In this document: one piece after another, positions 1-8,768 of the stretch
Layout of the letters: every line of letters begins with the position of its first letter
How positions within the stretch are numbered: the stretch's first letter is position 1
From: an uncultured Flavobacteriales bacterium
GTDB taxonomy: Bacteria > Bacteroidota > Bacteroidia > Flavobacteriales_G > Salibacteraceae
Length of the DNA stretch: 64,000 nt
Assembly (NCBI GenBank): GCA_913062955.1
Contig: CAJXZP010000009.1
Span: forward strand, 25,088-89,087
Direction: 5' to 3'
Program-made: the position numbers and the translations under genes
Notes under the pieces: model-generated
Told to the model about the DNA's origin: nothing
Seen by the model: only the letters and a program-made list of their open reading frames with translations
Database searches by the model: none

Positions 1-882
1 TAATGGAATAGTCCCTGAGGTTGTATTGCCGTATTTTTGAATATTAATCATCACCTTTTCTGGGGCAACTTCCATTCTTCTACGTGTGGCCTCAATAATT
101 CTCAAATTGGCTTGGTGAGGTACTAAATAGGCTACATCATCTGGATTTAAATTGTTCCGATCCATGATGTCTCTAGAAACATCTGCCATTTTTGATACCG
201 CCCATTTAAATACGGGTTGACCTTCTTGGTATACATAATGTAACCGGTCTGCAATAGTTTGTTGGGTTGGAGGCATGGCGGATCCACCTGCTTTTTGATG
301 CAAATGTTTCCACCCCGATCCATCACTCTCTAGAATGCTGTCTTGGATTCCTAAACCTTCGGTGTTGGCTTCAAGCATAATTGCACCACCACCATCACCG
401 AAGATAATACATGTGGTACGATCGGTGTAATCTACAATGGATGACATTTTATCAAAGCCACAAACGATTACTTTTTTGTACTGACCAGATTCGATGAATT
501 TTGATGCGGTAGCTAGAGAATAAAGTAGGCCCGAACAAGCCGCATTAATATCGTAGCCAAATCCGCCTTTGATACCTGCCTTATGCATGGTAAGATTTGC
601 GGCTGCCGGAAAAATCATATCGGCTGTAACGGTCGCGAAAATCAACAACTCCACCTCATCTGGTTTGGTGTTGGTTTTTTTCATGAGTTCAATAACAGCC
701 GGTGCTGCCATATCGCTCGGTCCCAGGTTATCACCTTTTAATATATGACGTTGTTTAATACCCGTTCTTGAGGTAATCCACTCATCGGTAGTGTCTACCA
801 TGGATTCCAACTCCTTGTTAGTTAACACATATTCAGGAACAAATCCTTGAACACCTGTTATTGCTGCGGTAATCTTGCTCAT
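1..882 (-). CDS. fabH: 3-oxoacyl-ACP synthase III (KAS III), 3' end outside window
   Basis: This enzyme condenses an acyl-CoA primer with malonyl-ACP to start type II fatty-acid synthesis in the cytoplasm. I translated the minus strand myself because the gene runs off the window and is absent from the ORF track. The product begins MSKITAAITGVQGFVPEYVL. It contains the thiolase-fold active-site cysteine in NAACSGLLYSL, the catalytic histidine in VPHQANLRI and the start of the asparagine motif GNTTSGTIP, after which the sequence leaves the window. The three active-site residues Cys, His and Asn are therefore all present. The ATG at 882 is the first in frame and matches the family N-terminus. 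It follows rpmF and a DUF177 gene on the same strand, the widespread DUF177-rpmF-fab order (plsX is not between them here). About 20 to 30 C-terminal residues are probably missing. Confidence 0.95.
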   Translation of the reverse strand, partial: MSKITAAITGVQGFVPEYVLTNKELESMVDTTDEWITSRTGIKQRHILKGDNLGPSDMAAPAVIELMKKTNTKPDEVELLIFATVTADMIFPAAANLTMHKAGIKGGFGYDINAACSGLLYSLATASKFIESGQYKKVIVCGFDKMSSIVDYTDRTTCIIFGDGGGAIMLEANTEGLGIQDSILESDGSGWKHLHQKAGGSAMPPTQQTIADRLHYVYQEGQPVFKWAVSKMADVSRDIMDRNNLNPDDVAYLVPHQANLRIIEATRRRMEVAPEKVMINIQKYGNTTSGTIPL

Positions 883-1040
883 TCTAAAAGATGTTTAAAC
901 GCTATTTGATTAGCATTGTAAAGAGCGAAAGTATTTAAAACACTTTAAGTACAAAATGTTTTTGTGCCTAATTGCCCTATAATAGGTGTTGAAAACCCTT
1001 ACAGTGTTAGGCAGGCATACTTTATGAATCCACTCCAAAC

Positions 1041-1070
1041 AAAAAAAGACCAACAATAATGCTGGTCTTA
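1041..1070 (-). terminator. intrinsic terminator after rpmF
   Basis: Read on the minus strand, the arms AAGACCA and TGGTCTT form a 7-bp stem that is followed directly by a run of T residues. It lies about 25 bp downstream of the rpmF stop, so it probably ends or attenuates the DUF177-rpmF transcript before fabH. Confidence 0.6.
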
Positions 1071-1093
1071 AAATCGGTATAATTACGAAGTTT

Positions 1094-1285
1094 TTAGGCT
1101 AAAGTTTCCTTTTCCATTACTACTTTCCCTTTGTAGTAAAGCTTCCCTTCAAACCAGTGTGCACGGTGATACAAATGTGGTTGACCTGTAGTTGTGTCAA
1201 TAGCAACTGTAGGCATCTCAGCATTGATGTGAGTTCTTCTCTTGTCTCTTCTAGTTTTGGAAATTTTCCTTTTAGGATGCGCCAT
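1094..1285 (-). CDS. rpmF: 50S ribosomal protein L32
   Basis: L32 is a small protein of the large ribosomal subunit, near the peptidyl-transferase region. The 63-residue product has the family N-terminus [19 protein letters not shown], a strongly basic first third, and the conserved tail around [10 protein letters not shown]. The four-cysteine zinc ribbon found in some L32 proteins is absent, so this is the zinc-free form. It lies 25 bp downstream of the DUF177 gene and upstream of fabH on the same strand, the normal neighbourhood. A terminator-like hairpin follows it. The length is slightly above the usual 56 to 60 residues but typical for Bacteroidota. Confidence 0.96.
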   Translation of the reverse strand: MAHPKRKISKTRRDKRRTHINAEMPTVAIDTTTGQPHLYHRAHWFEGKLYYKGKVVMEKETLA

Positions 1286-1310
1286 AATATCTCGTTTTAA
1301 TCTTTAATTC

Positions 1311-1832
1311 TTACTTTAATTTTTTCAATTCGTCCCACATATTTGCAGTGTCATTGTCTTCTTCCGGAGTTTCAAATGTCTGTTGTAGTTGGTCTATCAC
1401 CTCCGGATCGCAATCGTCTTCATCGTGTACTTTCCTTAACGGAAACTGCAAGGTGATGAATTCATACACAATTGGGGCGATGTCAATTTTATAGGCTTCA
1501 GGTCCTAGTACAAGTAGCTCCTCATTTTCACTACTGGTGACATCACCGAATTTGATCATTAGCTGATCATTCGTTTCAATGTCTAGAACCATGGGATCCA
1601 AACATCTATCACATTTAGTTTTAAATGTACCTGCCATTTGGAAAGATAGCTCCATCATGTTTTCTCTTTTTTCAAGAGTGAAATTAACATGAATATTACC
1701 TCCATCTACATCTTCAATAACATACTGCTCAAAGAACAAATCCACTATTTCGAACTCAAATTCGTGAAAACCGACTTTCAATCCGGAGAACTGGACAACA
1801 AATTGTTTCAGATATCCGTCTAATTTAGTCAT
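1311..1832 (-). CDS. DUF177 / YceD-family protein
   Basis: DUF177 (YceD) proteins are encoded beside rpmF in most bacteria and have been linked to 23S rRNA accumulation; the biochemical role is not settled. The ORF track starts at 1928, but the first 32 residues look like translated upstream sequence. The ATG at 1832 gives MTKLDGYLKQFVVQFSGLKVG, which matches how this family begins, leaving 174 residues. The diagnostic CxxC pair is seen in TKCDRCLDPM, followed by an acidic C-terminal half (DEDDCDPEVID and EEDNDTANMWDELKKLK). It is probably the first gene of a DUF177-rpmF-(fabH) operon. I prefer the 1832 start on family resemblance; no recognisable promoter separates the two candidates. Confidence 0.85.
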   Translation of the reverse strand: MTKLDGYLKQFVVQFSGLKVGFHEFEFEIVDLFFEQYVIEDVDGGNIHVNFTLEKRENMMELSFQMAGTFKTKCDRCLDPMVLDIETNDQLMIKFGDVTSSENEELLVLGPEAYKIDIAPIVYEFITLQFPLRKVHDEDDCDPEVIDQLQQTFETPEEDNDTANMWDELKKLK

Positions 1833-2001
1833 GTTTTCAATAAAAGTATTGTTCCAAAAGCGGGCTGCAAATGTACAATCTTTTTTAAAATCGCAAAGTT
1901 TTTTGAGAATCAGATGATTATTTGTCACTTAACCTCCAAATAGAGGGAGTTTTGTTGATATATTTCTGTGTTTTGTGGGGTGAAACGCCATTCTATCATC
2001 C

Positions 2002-2009
2002 TATTTTTG
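2002..2009 (+). promoter_or_regulatory. putative -7 promoter element for ldcA-yraN
   Basis: TATTTTTG matches the Bacteroidota -7 consensus TAnnTTTG and lies 16 bp before the ldcA ATG. No TTG is found at the ideal 19-bp spacing, so the call rests on the -7 box and its position alone. Confidence 0.4.
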
Positions 2010-2025
2010 ATGAAATTTCCTGTCC

Positions 2026-2946
2026 ATGAACAAAATTGAAGCCTTGAAACAAGGAGATACCGTTGTCATAATTAGTCCTGCTAAAGCGATTGATCATAAA
2101 TATATTCAGTTGGTTGTTCAATTGTTTGAAAGCTGGGGACTGAAAGTTTTGGTAGGAAAAAATGCTTTCGGTGTTCATGGGTATTTTTCGGGTACGGATA
2201 GGCAACGCTTACAGGATTTGCAATGGGCCTTAGATCATAAAGAAGCGAAGGCCATTATTACCACTCGCGGTGGGTATGGGAGTGTTCGGATAGTGGATGA
2301 TGCAAATTATACCATGTTCAGGAATTATCCGAAATGGATGGTTGGATTTAGTGACATTACTGTTTTTCACAATCTTTTTCACTCCAAACTGAAATTCCCT
2401 ACCATTCATGCCATTGCACCCTTGTATTTGGATCGGTTGGCGCATTCGAGTGAACCCTTGAAAACCTTACGCAAAGCTCTTTTTGGCGAGGAGTTGGTCT
2501 ATGAGGTGCCCAAAAACCCGAATAATAAATGGGGGAATGCAAACGGGGAAGTCGTAGGTGGTAATTTGGCTATTTTGTGTAGCTTAGTGGGGACTTCAAT
2601 TGACATAGATATGGATGGGAAAATTTTATTTATTGAAGAGGTTTCGGAATACGCATACCAATTGGATCGAATGTTACAGGGTTTGAAGTTGGCGGGTAAG
2701 TTAAAAGGTTTAAAAGGATTAGTTGTGGGTGGCTTAACAGATATAAAAATGTGTGAGGAAACATTCGGAGTTTCTCCCGAAGAGCTAATTATGCAAGTAG
2801 TTAGTGAATTTAATTATCCAGTCCTATTTGATTTTCCCGCAGGACATCAGCTAGATAATAGAGCCTTGGTTTTAGGGTGTGTTTACGAGTTGAAGGTGAC
2901 TGGATTGGGGGCTAGTTTAAAACAAATACGTAATGGCACAGCATAA
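2026..2946 (+). CDS. ldcA: LD-carboxypeptidase (peptidase family S66)
   Basis: This enzyme removes the terminal D-alanine from muramoyl tetrapeptides during peptidoglycan recycling. The 306-residue length is normal. The nucleophilic serine lies in MVGFSDITVFHN (about residue 109), preceded by the RGGYGSVRI motif. The glutamate of the catalytic set is in LFIEEVSEYAYQLDR and the histidine in PAGHQLDNRA near residue 276, so the Ser-Glu-His triad looks intact. No signal peptide is visible, which agrees with cytoplasmic recycling. The ATG at 2026 lies just after a -7-like box. The gene overlaps the next, yraN, by 14 bp, so the two are co-transcribed and probably translationally coupled. The symbol is by family; substrate preference is not readable from sequence. 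Confidence 0.9.
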   Translation: MNKIEALKQGDTVVIISPAKAIDHKYIQLVVQLFESWGLKVLVGKNAFGVHGYFSGTDRQRLQDLQWALDHKEAKAIITTRGGYGSVRIVDDANYTMFRNYPKWMVGFSDITVFHNLFHSKLKFPTIHAIAPLYLDRLAHSSEPLKTLRKALFGEELVYEVPKNPNNKWGNANGEVVGGNLAILCSLVGTSIDIDMDGKILFIEEVSEYAYQLDRMLQGLKLAGKLKGLKGLVVGGLTDIKMCEETFGVSPEELIMQVVSEFNYPVLFDFPAGHQLDNRALVLGCVYELKVTGLGASLKQIRNGTA

Positions 2947-3295
2947 CGACTTAGGGGATCTTGGGGAGAAAATTGCAGTCAAGGACCTCAATAGTAAAGG
3001 GTATCAAATTCTTGAATTGAATTATCGGTTTAAACGGGATGAGGTGGATATAATTGCGCAAAAGAATAACGTCATTGTTTTTGTGGAAGTAAAAACTCGT
3101 GAAAGTGATTATTTAGGAAGGCCCGAAGAAGCGGTTACTATGGCCAAACAAAAACGAATAATCAAGGTGGCTAATCATTATATGATTGAAAATAATTTGG
3201 AATTGGAAGGTAGGTTCGATATCTTTGGGATAATAATCAATAAAAACAGACAAGAGGTGAGGCATATTGAGGATGCATTCTCCCCGCAATGGTAG
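2933..3295 (+). CDS. YraN / UPF0102 family endonuclease-like protein
   Basis: YraN proteins have a restriction-endonuclease-like fold resembling Holliday-junction resolvases, but their role is not established. The 120-residue product has GEKIAVKDLNSKGYQILELN at the start and the nuclease-like core DEVDIIAQ..VIVFVEVKTR, which supplies the Asp, Glu and Lys expected of a PD-(D/E)xK site. The length is typical. The start codon lies inside the end of ldcA with a 14-bp overlap, pointing to translational coupling. After the stop is an A/T-rich inverted repeat (TTTTTTG and CAAAAAA) that could act as a weak terminator. Confidence 0.88.
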   Translation: MAQHNDLGDLGEKIAVKDLNSKGYQILELNYRFKRDEVDIIAQKNNVIVFVEVKTRESDYLGRPEEAVTMAKQKRIIKVANHYMIENNLELEGRFDIFGIIINKNRQEVRHIEDAFSPQW

Positions 3296-3394
3296 TGTGT
3301 TTTGAACTTGCATTTTAGTAAGCTTTTTTGTCAAAAAAAACCTTTATATATACTCTATGTGTTTAAAGTTTCATGGATATCCCGATTTTCGGTG

Positions 3395-3402
3395 TACTTT
3401 TG
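3395..3402 (+). promoter_or_regulatory. putative -7 promoter element for the pseudouridine synthase gene
   Basis: TACTTTTG fits TAnnTTTG exactly and lies 33 bp before the ATG at 3436. No TTG was found at the 19-bp spacing, so the -33 half is not supported. Confidence 0.5.
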
Positions 3403-3435
3403 CGGGCTGAAAACATATAAATAAATTTTTGAATT

Positions 3436-4416
3436 ATGAGTCGGGACGATTTTAATAGTACAGAAAACGATAACTCTTCACAACCAGGTAAGAGAAGAAG
3501 AATAAGAATTAGCCAGAATTTTAATGAGGACAATGGAGTTGATGGAAACGCGTATGACTCAAATCAAGAAGATTCTAGATCTTATACTAAAATTGACAAA
3601 AATGGGTATTCCCATTTAAGAAAAGAAGGTTACAAACCTCGTAGAAAACAGTCGTTTATACCAAAGGCTCAAGGTATTGAGCGTATCTTCAACGAAGAAA
3701 ATGGAGAACGATTGAACAAATATTTGTCGAATTCTGGAATTTGTTCAAGACGTGAAGCGGATAAATTGATTGCTGCTGGTATTGTATCTATCAACGGCAA
3801 GCCTGTTGTTAAATTAGGTACACGTGTACAAGTAGGCGATGTTGTAAAACTGGCGGAAGAAGAATTATCTCCAGAAAGAATGGTTTACGTGGTATTAAAT
3901 AAACCGAAAGATACCATCACTACTCTAGATGATCCACAAGGTAGAAGAACCGTAATTGACATTGTTAAAAATGCATGTAAAGAACGTATTTACCCGGTGG
4001 GAAGATTAGATAGATATACCACAGGTGTATTAATCTTAACCAACGATGGGGAAATGGCTACTCGCTTAACACATCCTTCTTTCGGAATTACCAAAATCTA
4101 CAATGTTAAATTGGATAAAGAGGTTTCTCCAGAAGATTTAAAACGTGTAACGGATGGTATTGAACTAGCGGATGGGGTCATTAAAGCAGATGCAGCTGAT
4201 TATTACAAAGCAGGGGTTCGCGATAGCGTTCGTTTAGAATTACATTCAGGTAAAAATCGTGTAATTCGTAGGATTTTTGAATCCATGGGTTACCGAGTAG
4301 TTTCTTTAGAGCGTATTTCTTTTGCAGGGATTACCAAGAAGAAATTAGGAAGGGGTAAATTCCGTTTCCTAGATCCATTAGAAGTAGGTTCATTAAAGAT
4401 GCTGAAAAGCAACTAG
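3436..4416 (+). CDS. rluB: pseudouridine synthase, RluB/RsuA family, with basic N-terminal extension
   Basis: The protein isomerises a specific uridine in rRNA, probably in 23S rRNA if it is truly RluB. From about residue 91 there is an S4 RNA-binding domain (ERLNKYLSNSGICSRREADK). The catalytic domain follows with the nucleophilic aspartate in YPVGRLDRYTTGVLIL (about residue 192) and the C-terminal GKNRVIRRIFESMGY motif. The first 85 residues are a low-complexity, Arg/Lys/Asn/Ser-rich tail, which Bacteroidota members of this family commonly carry and which may bind rRNA non-specifically. A -7 box lies 33 bp upstream. RsuA/RluE-type activity cannot be excluded by motifs alone, hence moderate certainty about the symbol. 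Confidence 0.85.
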   Translation: MSRDDFNSTENDNSSQPGKRRRIRISQNFNEDNGVDGNAYDSNQEDSRSYTKIDKNGYSHLRKEGYKPRRKQSFIPKAQGIERIFNEENGERLNKYLSNSGICSRREADKLIAAGIVSINGKPVVKLGTRVQVGDVVKLAEEELSPERMVYVVLNKPKDTITTLDDPQGRRTVIDIVKNACKERIYPVGRLDRYTTGVLILTNDGEMATRLTHPSFGITKIYNVKLDKEVSPEDLKRVTDGIELADGVIKADAADYYKAGVRDSVRLELHSGKNRVIRRIFESMGYRVVSLERISFAGITKKKLGRGKFRFLDPLEVGSLKMLKSN

Positions 4417-4449
4417 ATACTAACCTTCTTTGACTACCGTTATCGCTTC

Positions 4450-7125
4450 ATGCGAATCATAAAAAAACTAATACTTTATACCACCATTACTGGAGCATTA
4501 TTGTTTTCAGTTTTGGTGGTTTTTGGTTTTTTATTTCAAGATCAAATTATTCGATCTCTTCAAGGTGAGTTAAACAAACACCTGAATGCCGAAATTCAAG
4601 TAGGCGAAATTGAACTCTCCTTTATTTCTAACTTCCCTTTGGCCTCGGTAATCTTAAATGATGCCGTTGGATTTGAATCCAAAAATTTTAGCGCTAACCC
4701 CGACACACTTTTCGTTTTTGAATCATTTGAACTCTCTTTTAATATACTAGATGTGGTGGATGGAAATTACGTCTTGAGTGAATTGTCAGCCCAGCAAGGA
4801 TTCCTAAATTTAAAGGTGGCTAAATCTGGAGAGGAAAATTATTTAATATTTGATTCGAACCCAAAAGATTCTTCCAGCTTTTCGCTAAACTTAGAAAGTG
4901 TACACCTCCAAAATGTAGCGATTGGCTTTAAAGATTATGGATCTACAGATGGATACCGGTGTTACTTTAATAATGCGATTGCCAAAGGTTCTTTTACCGA
5001 TACTCAAATTGATGTAGCTCTTTTTGGAACCATTCATGTAAAGCAGCTGGAATTAGAAAATAATTGGTATTTGACCCATGAAAAAGCGAGAGTCGATATT
5101 GGTATTGCTATGAATTTGGAAACCGGATCTTTCCAGATAAGTAGAGGTTTTTTAACCCTTCGTGAAAATTTCAAGTTCGAGGTTAAAGGAAAAACGAATT
5201 CCAATTTATTTCATTACACATTCGATGCTAAAAACCTAGATGTGGCAAAAGTACGAACCTTAGTTCCGGAAAGACATCTAAACGTTTTAAAGGCGTACAA
5301 CTTAGATGGGGATCTTGATGTGTTCGTAGAATTGAAAAGGTTATCTACCAAAAAATATCCATCAATAACGGGGAAATTCAAAGCTTCTGATGGTAATTTG
5401 GTGTATACGAAAACCGGTGAAAGTGTTCAGATAAAATTAGCCGTTGGGACTTTTGATTTAGGAAGATATGCCGCAGCTACCAGTACCCAAGTAGATGTGA
5501 CTGCTTTTACTTTGTCTACCAAGGAGGCATCCGTAAAAGGGACGCTATTTCTGAAGAACTTAGATCATCCTAGTTATTCTTTAAATGTGTCGGGCAATGC
5601 TGATTTATTCGAAATATCCAAATTAACCGATTTAGGGAATGGATTTGGGATGAGTGGTTTAGCCCAGTTTGATATCCAAATGAAGGGCCGAATTACGGAT
5701 TTTGATTCTATTACGGCATCGGAGATTAGATCCATTAAAGGACTTGCGGACTTAAAACTCAGGGAGGTGGTTATTCGAATTAAAGGACTTCCTAGTTTTG
5801 AGAATATCCGCTCTGATTTAAAAGTAGGGCCAAAAGACGTGTATATAGCTAACTTCTCGGCATCTATTGCAAATTCCAAAACCACCGGAACGGCTAAGCT
5901 TCATAATTGGTTGGATTACGTGTTAAAGAAATCCAAACGCTTAGATATTACGGGGGATATTAGAACGGAGGCATTGATAATGTCCGATTGGGTAAACGAA
6001 TCGGAGGAAAATAAACGTTCCACTCCCAAAGTATTCCCAGAGTTTTTGTCCTATTCCGGCCATGTGGAAATTGGCACTTTTAAAGATCAAGAGATTATTT
6101 TTACCCAACTAAGATCGGATATTACTTATTTTCCAAGTACCTTAAAATTATCGAATACGTATTTTAGTGGGTTTAATGGAGCGGTTTATGCTAATATTAA
6201 ACTAAGCGAATGGGTGAATGGTTTTGGAGTTCATGGTCAGCTAACCACTAAAAATATTGATATTCGAGAAGTATTGAGAATCAATAAAAACTTTGGTTTC
6301 GACTTTATCTCGTATAAAGAAATAAAAGGCGCACTTCATAGTTCCATTGATTTTGACTTCACAACCAATAAGGCTTTTGTAGTGGATAAATCATCTGTAA
6401 TAGTAGATGGTGATGTGATGTTGTTAAATGGTGAATTAATTGAGAATAAACTATTGTATAGCATTCCTAAAGAAGTGGAAAGTAACAAGATTATTTCTCT
6501 CTTTGTAAATCTCGACTTGTTTGAGGAACGATTGCATCATATTAAGTTTGATACCATCAGTAATCATATCTCCATAAAAAATGAAGTGATCTCTATTCCA
6601 GGAATGACCCTTAAATCTTCGGCTATTAATATTGGAGTGCAAGGAACACATACTTTTTCGAATGAAATGGATTATTACATGAATTTCAATTTGAACAATG
6701 TGCTAGGGAAAAAAGAGCCCATCACCGATGCATATGGTTTTATAGAGGATGATGAAAAAGGCAATAGAAATATGTATTTACATGTCTACACCAAGAAAGG
6801 GCAATTGGTGGTGGATGTAGACAAATTTGGATCCAAAAAGATTGTTAATTTACCCCAATCTCATGAAATGAAGGTGGTGAAATCTATCTTGAAAGAAGAA
6901 ATTGGACTCTTTAAAAAAGATACCTCAGTGGTGGTAGAACCTCCGGTCGATACGTTTGATTATGAGGTGGATTTAGGAGAGTTTGGCGAAGCAGATACCC
7001 TTGCGAACGAGAAACAAGATACTCCCAAAAAGGATTCAACGATCTTGGGTAAAATTCTCAAAAAGAAGAAGAAAAAGAAAAAGGATGATTTTGAAGAATG
7101 GGATGTGGAAGAGGATGATTTTTAA
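4450..7125 (+). CDS. AsmA-like membrane protein with charged C-terminal tail
   Basis: AsmA-family proteins are inner-membrane-anchored periplasmic beta-groove proteins connected with outer-membrane assembly and lipid transport. This 891-residue protein has one N-terminal membrane segment (about residues 5-27) followed by a long, beta-rich region with the family start pattern LNKHLNAEIQVGEIELSFISNF. The C-terminal half (GALHSSIDFDF, then the region around IPGMTLKSSAINIGVQGTH) resembles the AsmA C-terminal domain. The extreme C-terminus is unusual: a run of eight lysines followed by an acidic tail EEWDVEEDDF. It is 33 bp after the pseudouridine synthase and 51 bp before a histidine kinase, all on the plus strand. 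Function is assigned by family only. Confidence 0.78.
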   Translation: MRIIKKLILYTTITGALLFSVLVVFGFLFQDQIIRSLQGELNKHLNAEIQVGEIELSFISNFPLASVILNDAVGFESKNFSANPDTLFVFESFELSFNILDVVDGNYVLSELSAQQGFLNLKVAKSGEENYLIFDSNPKDSSSFSLNLESVHLQNVAIGFKDYGSTDGYRCYFNNAIAKGSFTDTQIDVALFGTIHVKQLELENNWYLTHEKARVDIGIAMNLETGSFQISRGFLTLRENFKFEVKGKTNSNLFHYTFDAKNLDVAKVRTLVPERHLNVLKAYNLDGDLDVFVELKRLSTKKYPSITGKFKASDGNLVYTKTGESVQIKLAVGTFDLGRYAAATSTQVDVTAFTLSTKEASVKGTLFLKNLDHPSYSLNVSGNADLFEISKLTDLGNGFGMSGLAQFDIQMKGRITDFDSITASEIRSIKGLADLKLREVVIRIKGLPSFENIRSDLKVGPKDVYIANFSASIANSKTTGTAKLHNWLDYVLKKSKRLDITGDIRTEALIMSDWVNESEENKRSTPKVFPEFLSYSGHVEIGTFKDQEIIFTQLRSDITYFPSTLKLSNTYFSGFNGAVYANIKLSEWVNGFGVHGQLTTKNIDIREVLRINKNFGFDFISYKEIKGALHSSIDFDFTTNKAFVVDKSSVIVDGDVMLLNGELIENKLLYSIPKEVESNKIISLFVNLDLFEERLHHIKFDTISNHISIKNEVISIPGMTLKSSAINIGVQGTHTFSNEMDYYMNFNLNNVLGKKEPITDAYGFIEDDEKGNRNMYLHVYTKKGQLVVDVDKFGSKKIVNLPQSHEMKVVKSILKEEIGLFKKDTSVVVEPPVDTFDYEVDLGEFGEADTLANEKQDTPKKDSTILGKILKKKKKKKKDDFEEWDVEEDDF

Positions 7126-7176
7126 ATTGTCTCCCTCCCAATAACTATTCCAATTCAGCGTTTTAAGATTCGAGTT

Positions 7177-8751
7177 ATGAGTGAATTAGTCAATAAAAGT
7201 TATATATACTCAAGAAAATCCTTGTTAAAAAGGGTTCTTGTGGTATCCGCATTAATTATTATTGGGGTTTCATTTTTTTATTCTAGTCGCCTCGTACGTC
7301 AACTTTCTAAGGAAGAAAAAAAGAAAGTAGAGCTTTGGGCCGGAGCTATTGAAGGAAGGGCGGATAGATTAGTGCGGGCACAAAATCTATTTCAAGAATT
7401 AGCCCAAGTGGAGGAAAGTAAAATTAAGCTTTGGGCGAAAGCTACCGAGATTCTCTCTACCTCTCGTAAATCTTTAGGAAGTGGTAGTTTGGCCATTGAA
7501 ATTATCGAAAATAATAATACCATACCCCTTATTTTAACGGATGAGAATGGCGGGATAACCGCGCATAGAAACGTCCTGGGGGTACAGGAAGTGTTTAACC
7601 TTGAAGGGGAAGCATTAGCTACTGCCAATGCCAGTAATTCACGGATATTGGATTCTGTTTTGGTCGTCATGAAAGCGACTGGAAAACGAATTGATATAAA
7701 TTATTTCAGTAATGAATATAATTATATGTATTATAAAGATTCCAGGATTTTGGATGAACTTAGAGCATCATTTAATGATATTCATGCCGGGTTTGTAGAT
7801 GATATTATTTCCATGGCCTCTTCAACTCCGGTAATTTATTTACGAGGGGATTCTGTAATTGCAAGTAATTTAATTTCCGATAATGTTTTAAATGACTCTA
7901 TTAAATTAGTGGTGGCTTTGCAAAGTATGCAATCGGATAATGACCCTATAGTAGTAGATTTAGAGGAAGGGGAAATCAACTCTATTTATTACGGTGATTC
8001 TGATTTATTGAAAAAATTAAAGTATTACTCCGTGGTCCAAATTGGAGTGGTGATGCTTTTCGTTCTTATTGGATATTGGCTGTTTAGCATTTTTAGAAGA
8101 TCTGAACAGAATAACGTTTGGGTAGGAATGGCCAAAGAAACGGCTCATCAGTTAGGAACTCCACTTTCTTCTTTAATGGGATGGATGGATGTGATGCGCA
8201 TGAAAAATGTGGATGAAAGCATGATTAAGGAAATGGAAAAGGATGTGGATCGATTAACTATGATTACCGATCGTTTTTCAAAAATTGGAGCTAAACCGCA
8301 TTTGGAAGAAAAGAATGTATACGAGTCCCTAGAGCGATTTGTAACGTATTTCCGTACTAGAAGTCCTAGAAAAGTAGTCATCGAATTAAAAGGGATGAAC
8401 AACGAACATGTAGTTTCTCCCATCAACGAACCTTTGTTTCACTGGGTGATTGAAAACCTGGTAAAGAATGGTATTGATGCCATGCAAGGGAAAGGACATA
8501 TCTTAATTAATGTTTCGTGTGAAGCCGATAAGACGGTGGTGGAGGTATCTGATACCGGAAAAGGGATTCCGTACAATAAAAGGAAAGAGGTTTTTCAACC
8601 CGGTGTCACCTCAAAAGCGAGAGGCTGGGGCTTAGGTTTATCTTTGTCTAAAAGAATTGTTCAAGATTACCACAATGGTAAAATTTGGGTAAAACATAGC
8701 GAGCTAGATAAAGGGACCACCTTTAGAATTGAGCTCAAACAACTTCACTAA
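7177..8751 (+). CDS. orphan membrane sensor histidine kinase
   Basis: The 524-residue protein should autophosphorylate in response to a periplasmic signal. A membrane segment at about 18-36 and a second at about 285-305 enclose a roughly 245-residue periplasmic region in which I recognise no named domain. The phosphoacceptor is His324 in AKETAHQLGTPLSSLMGW, a Bacteroidota-type H box. The ATPase domain has the N box (HWVIENLVKNGIDAM), the G1 box DTGKGIP and the G2 box GWGLGLSLSKRIV, so it looks catalytically complete. No response regulator gene is adjacent on either side, and hemW starts 17 bp downstream, so its partner must be encoded elsewhere. Confidence 0.9.
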   Translation: MSELVNKSYIYSRKSLLKRVLVVSALIIIGVSFFYSSRLVRQLSKEEKKKVELWAGAIEGRADRLVRAQNLFQELAQVEESKIKLWAKATEILSTSRKSLGSGSLAIEIIENNNTIPLILTDENGGITAHRNVLGVQEVFNLEGEALATANASNSRILDSVLVVMKATGKRIDINYFSNEYNYMYYKDSRILDELRASFNDIHAGFVDDIISMASSTPVIYLRGDSVIASNLISDNVLNDSIKLVVALQSMQSDNDPIVVDLEEGEINSIYYGDSDLLKKLKYYSVVQIGVVMLFVLIGYWLFSIFRRSEQNNVWVGMAKETAHQLGTPLSSLMGWMDVMRMKNVDESMIKEMEKDVDRLTMITDRFSKIGAKPHLEEKNVYESLERFVTYFRTRSPRKVVIELKGMNNEHVVSPINEPLFHWVIENLVKNGIDAMQGKGHILINVSCEADKTVVEVSDTGKGIPYNKRKEVFQPGVTSKARGWGLGLSLSKRIVQDYHNGKIWVKHSELDKGTTFRIELKQLH

Positions 8752-8768
8752 TTTCGTTTCGAATAATT

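Noticed and set aside
1833-1928. N-terminal extension of the DUF177 ORF
   Set aside because: These 32 residues show no family similarity, and a good internal ATG at 1832 matches the family start.
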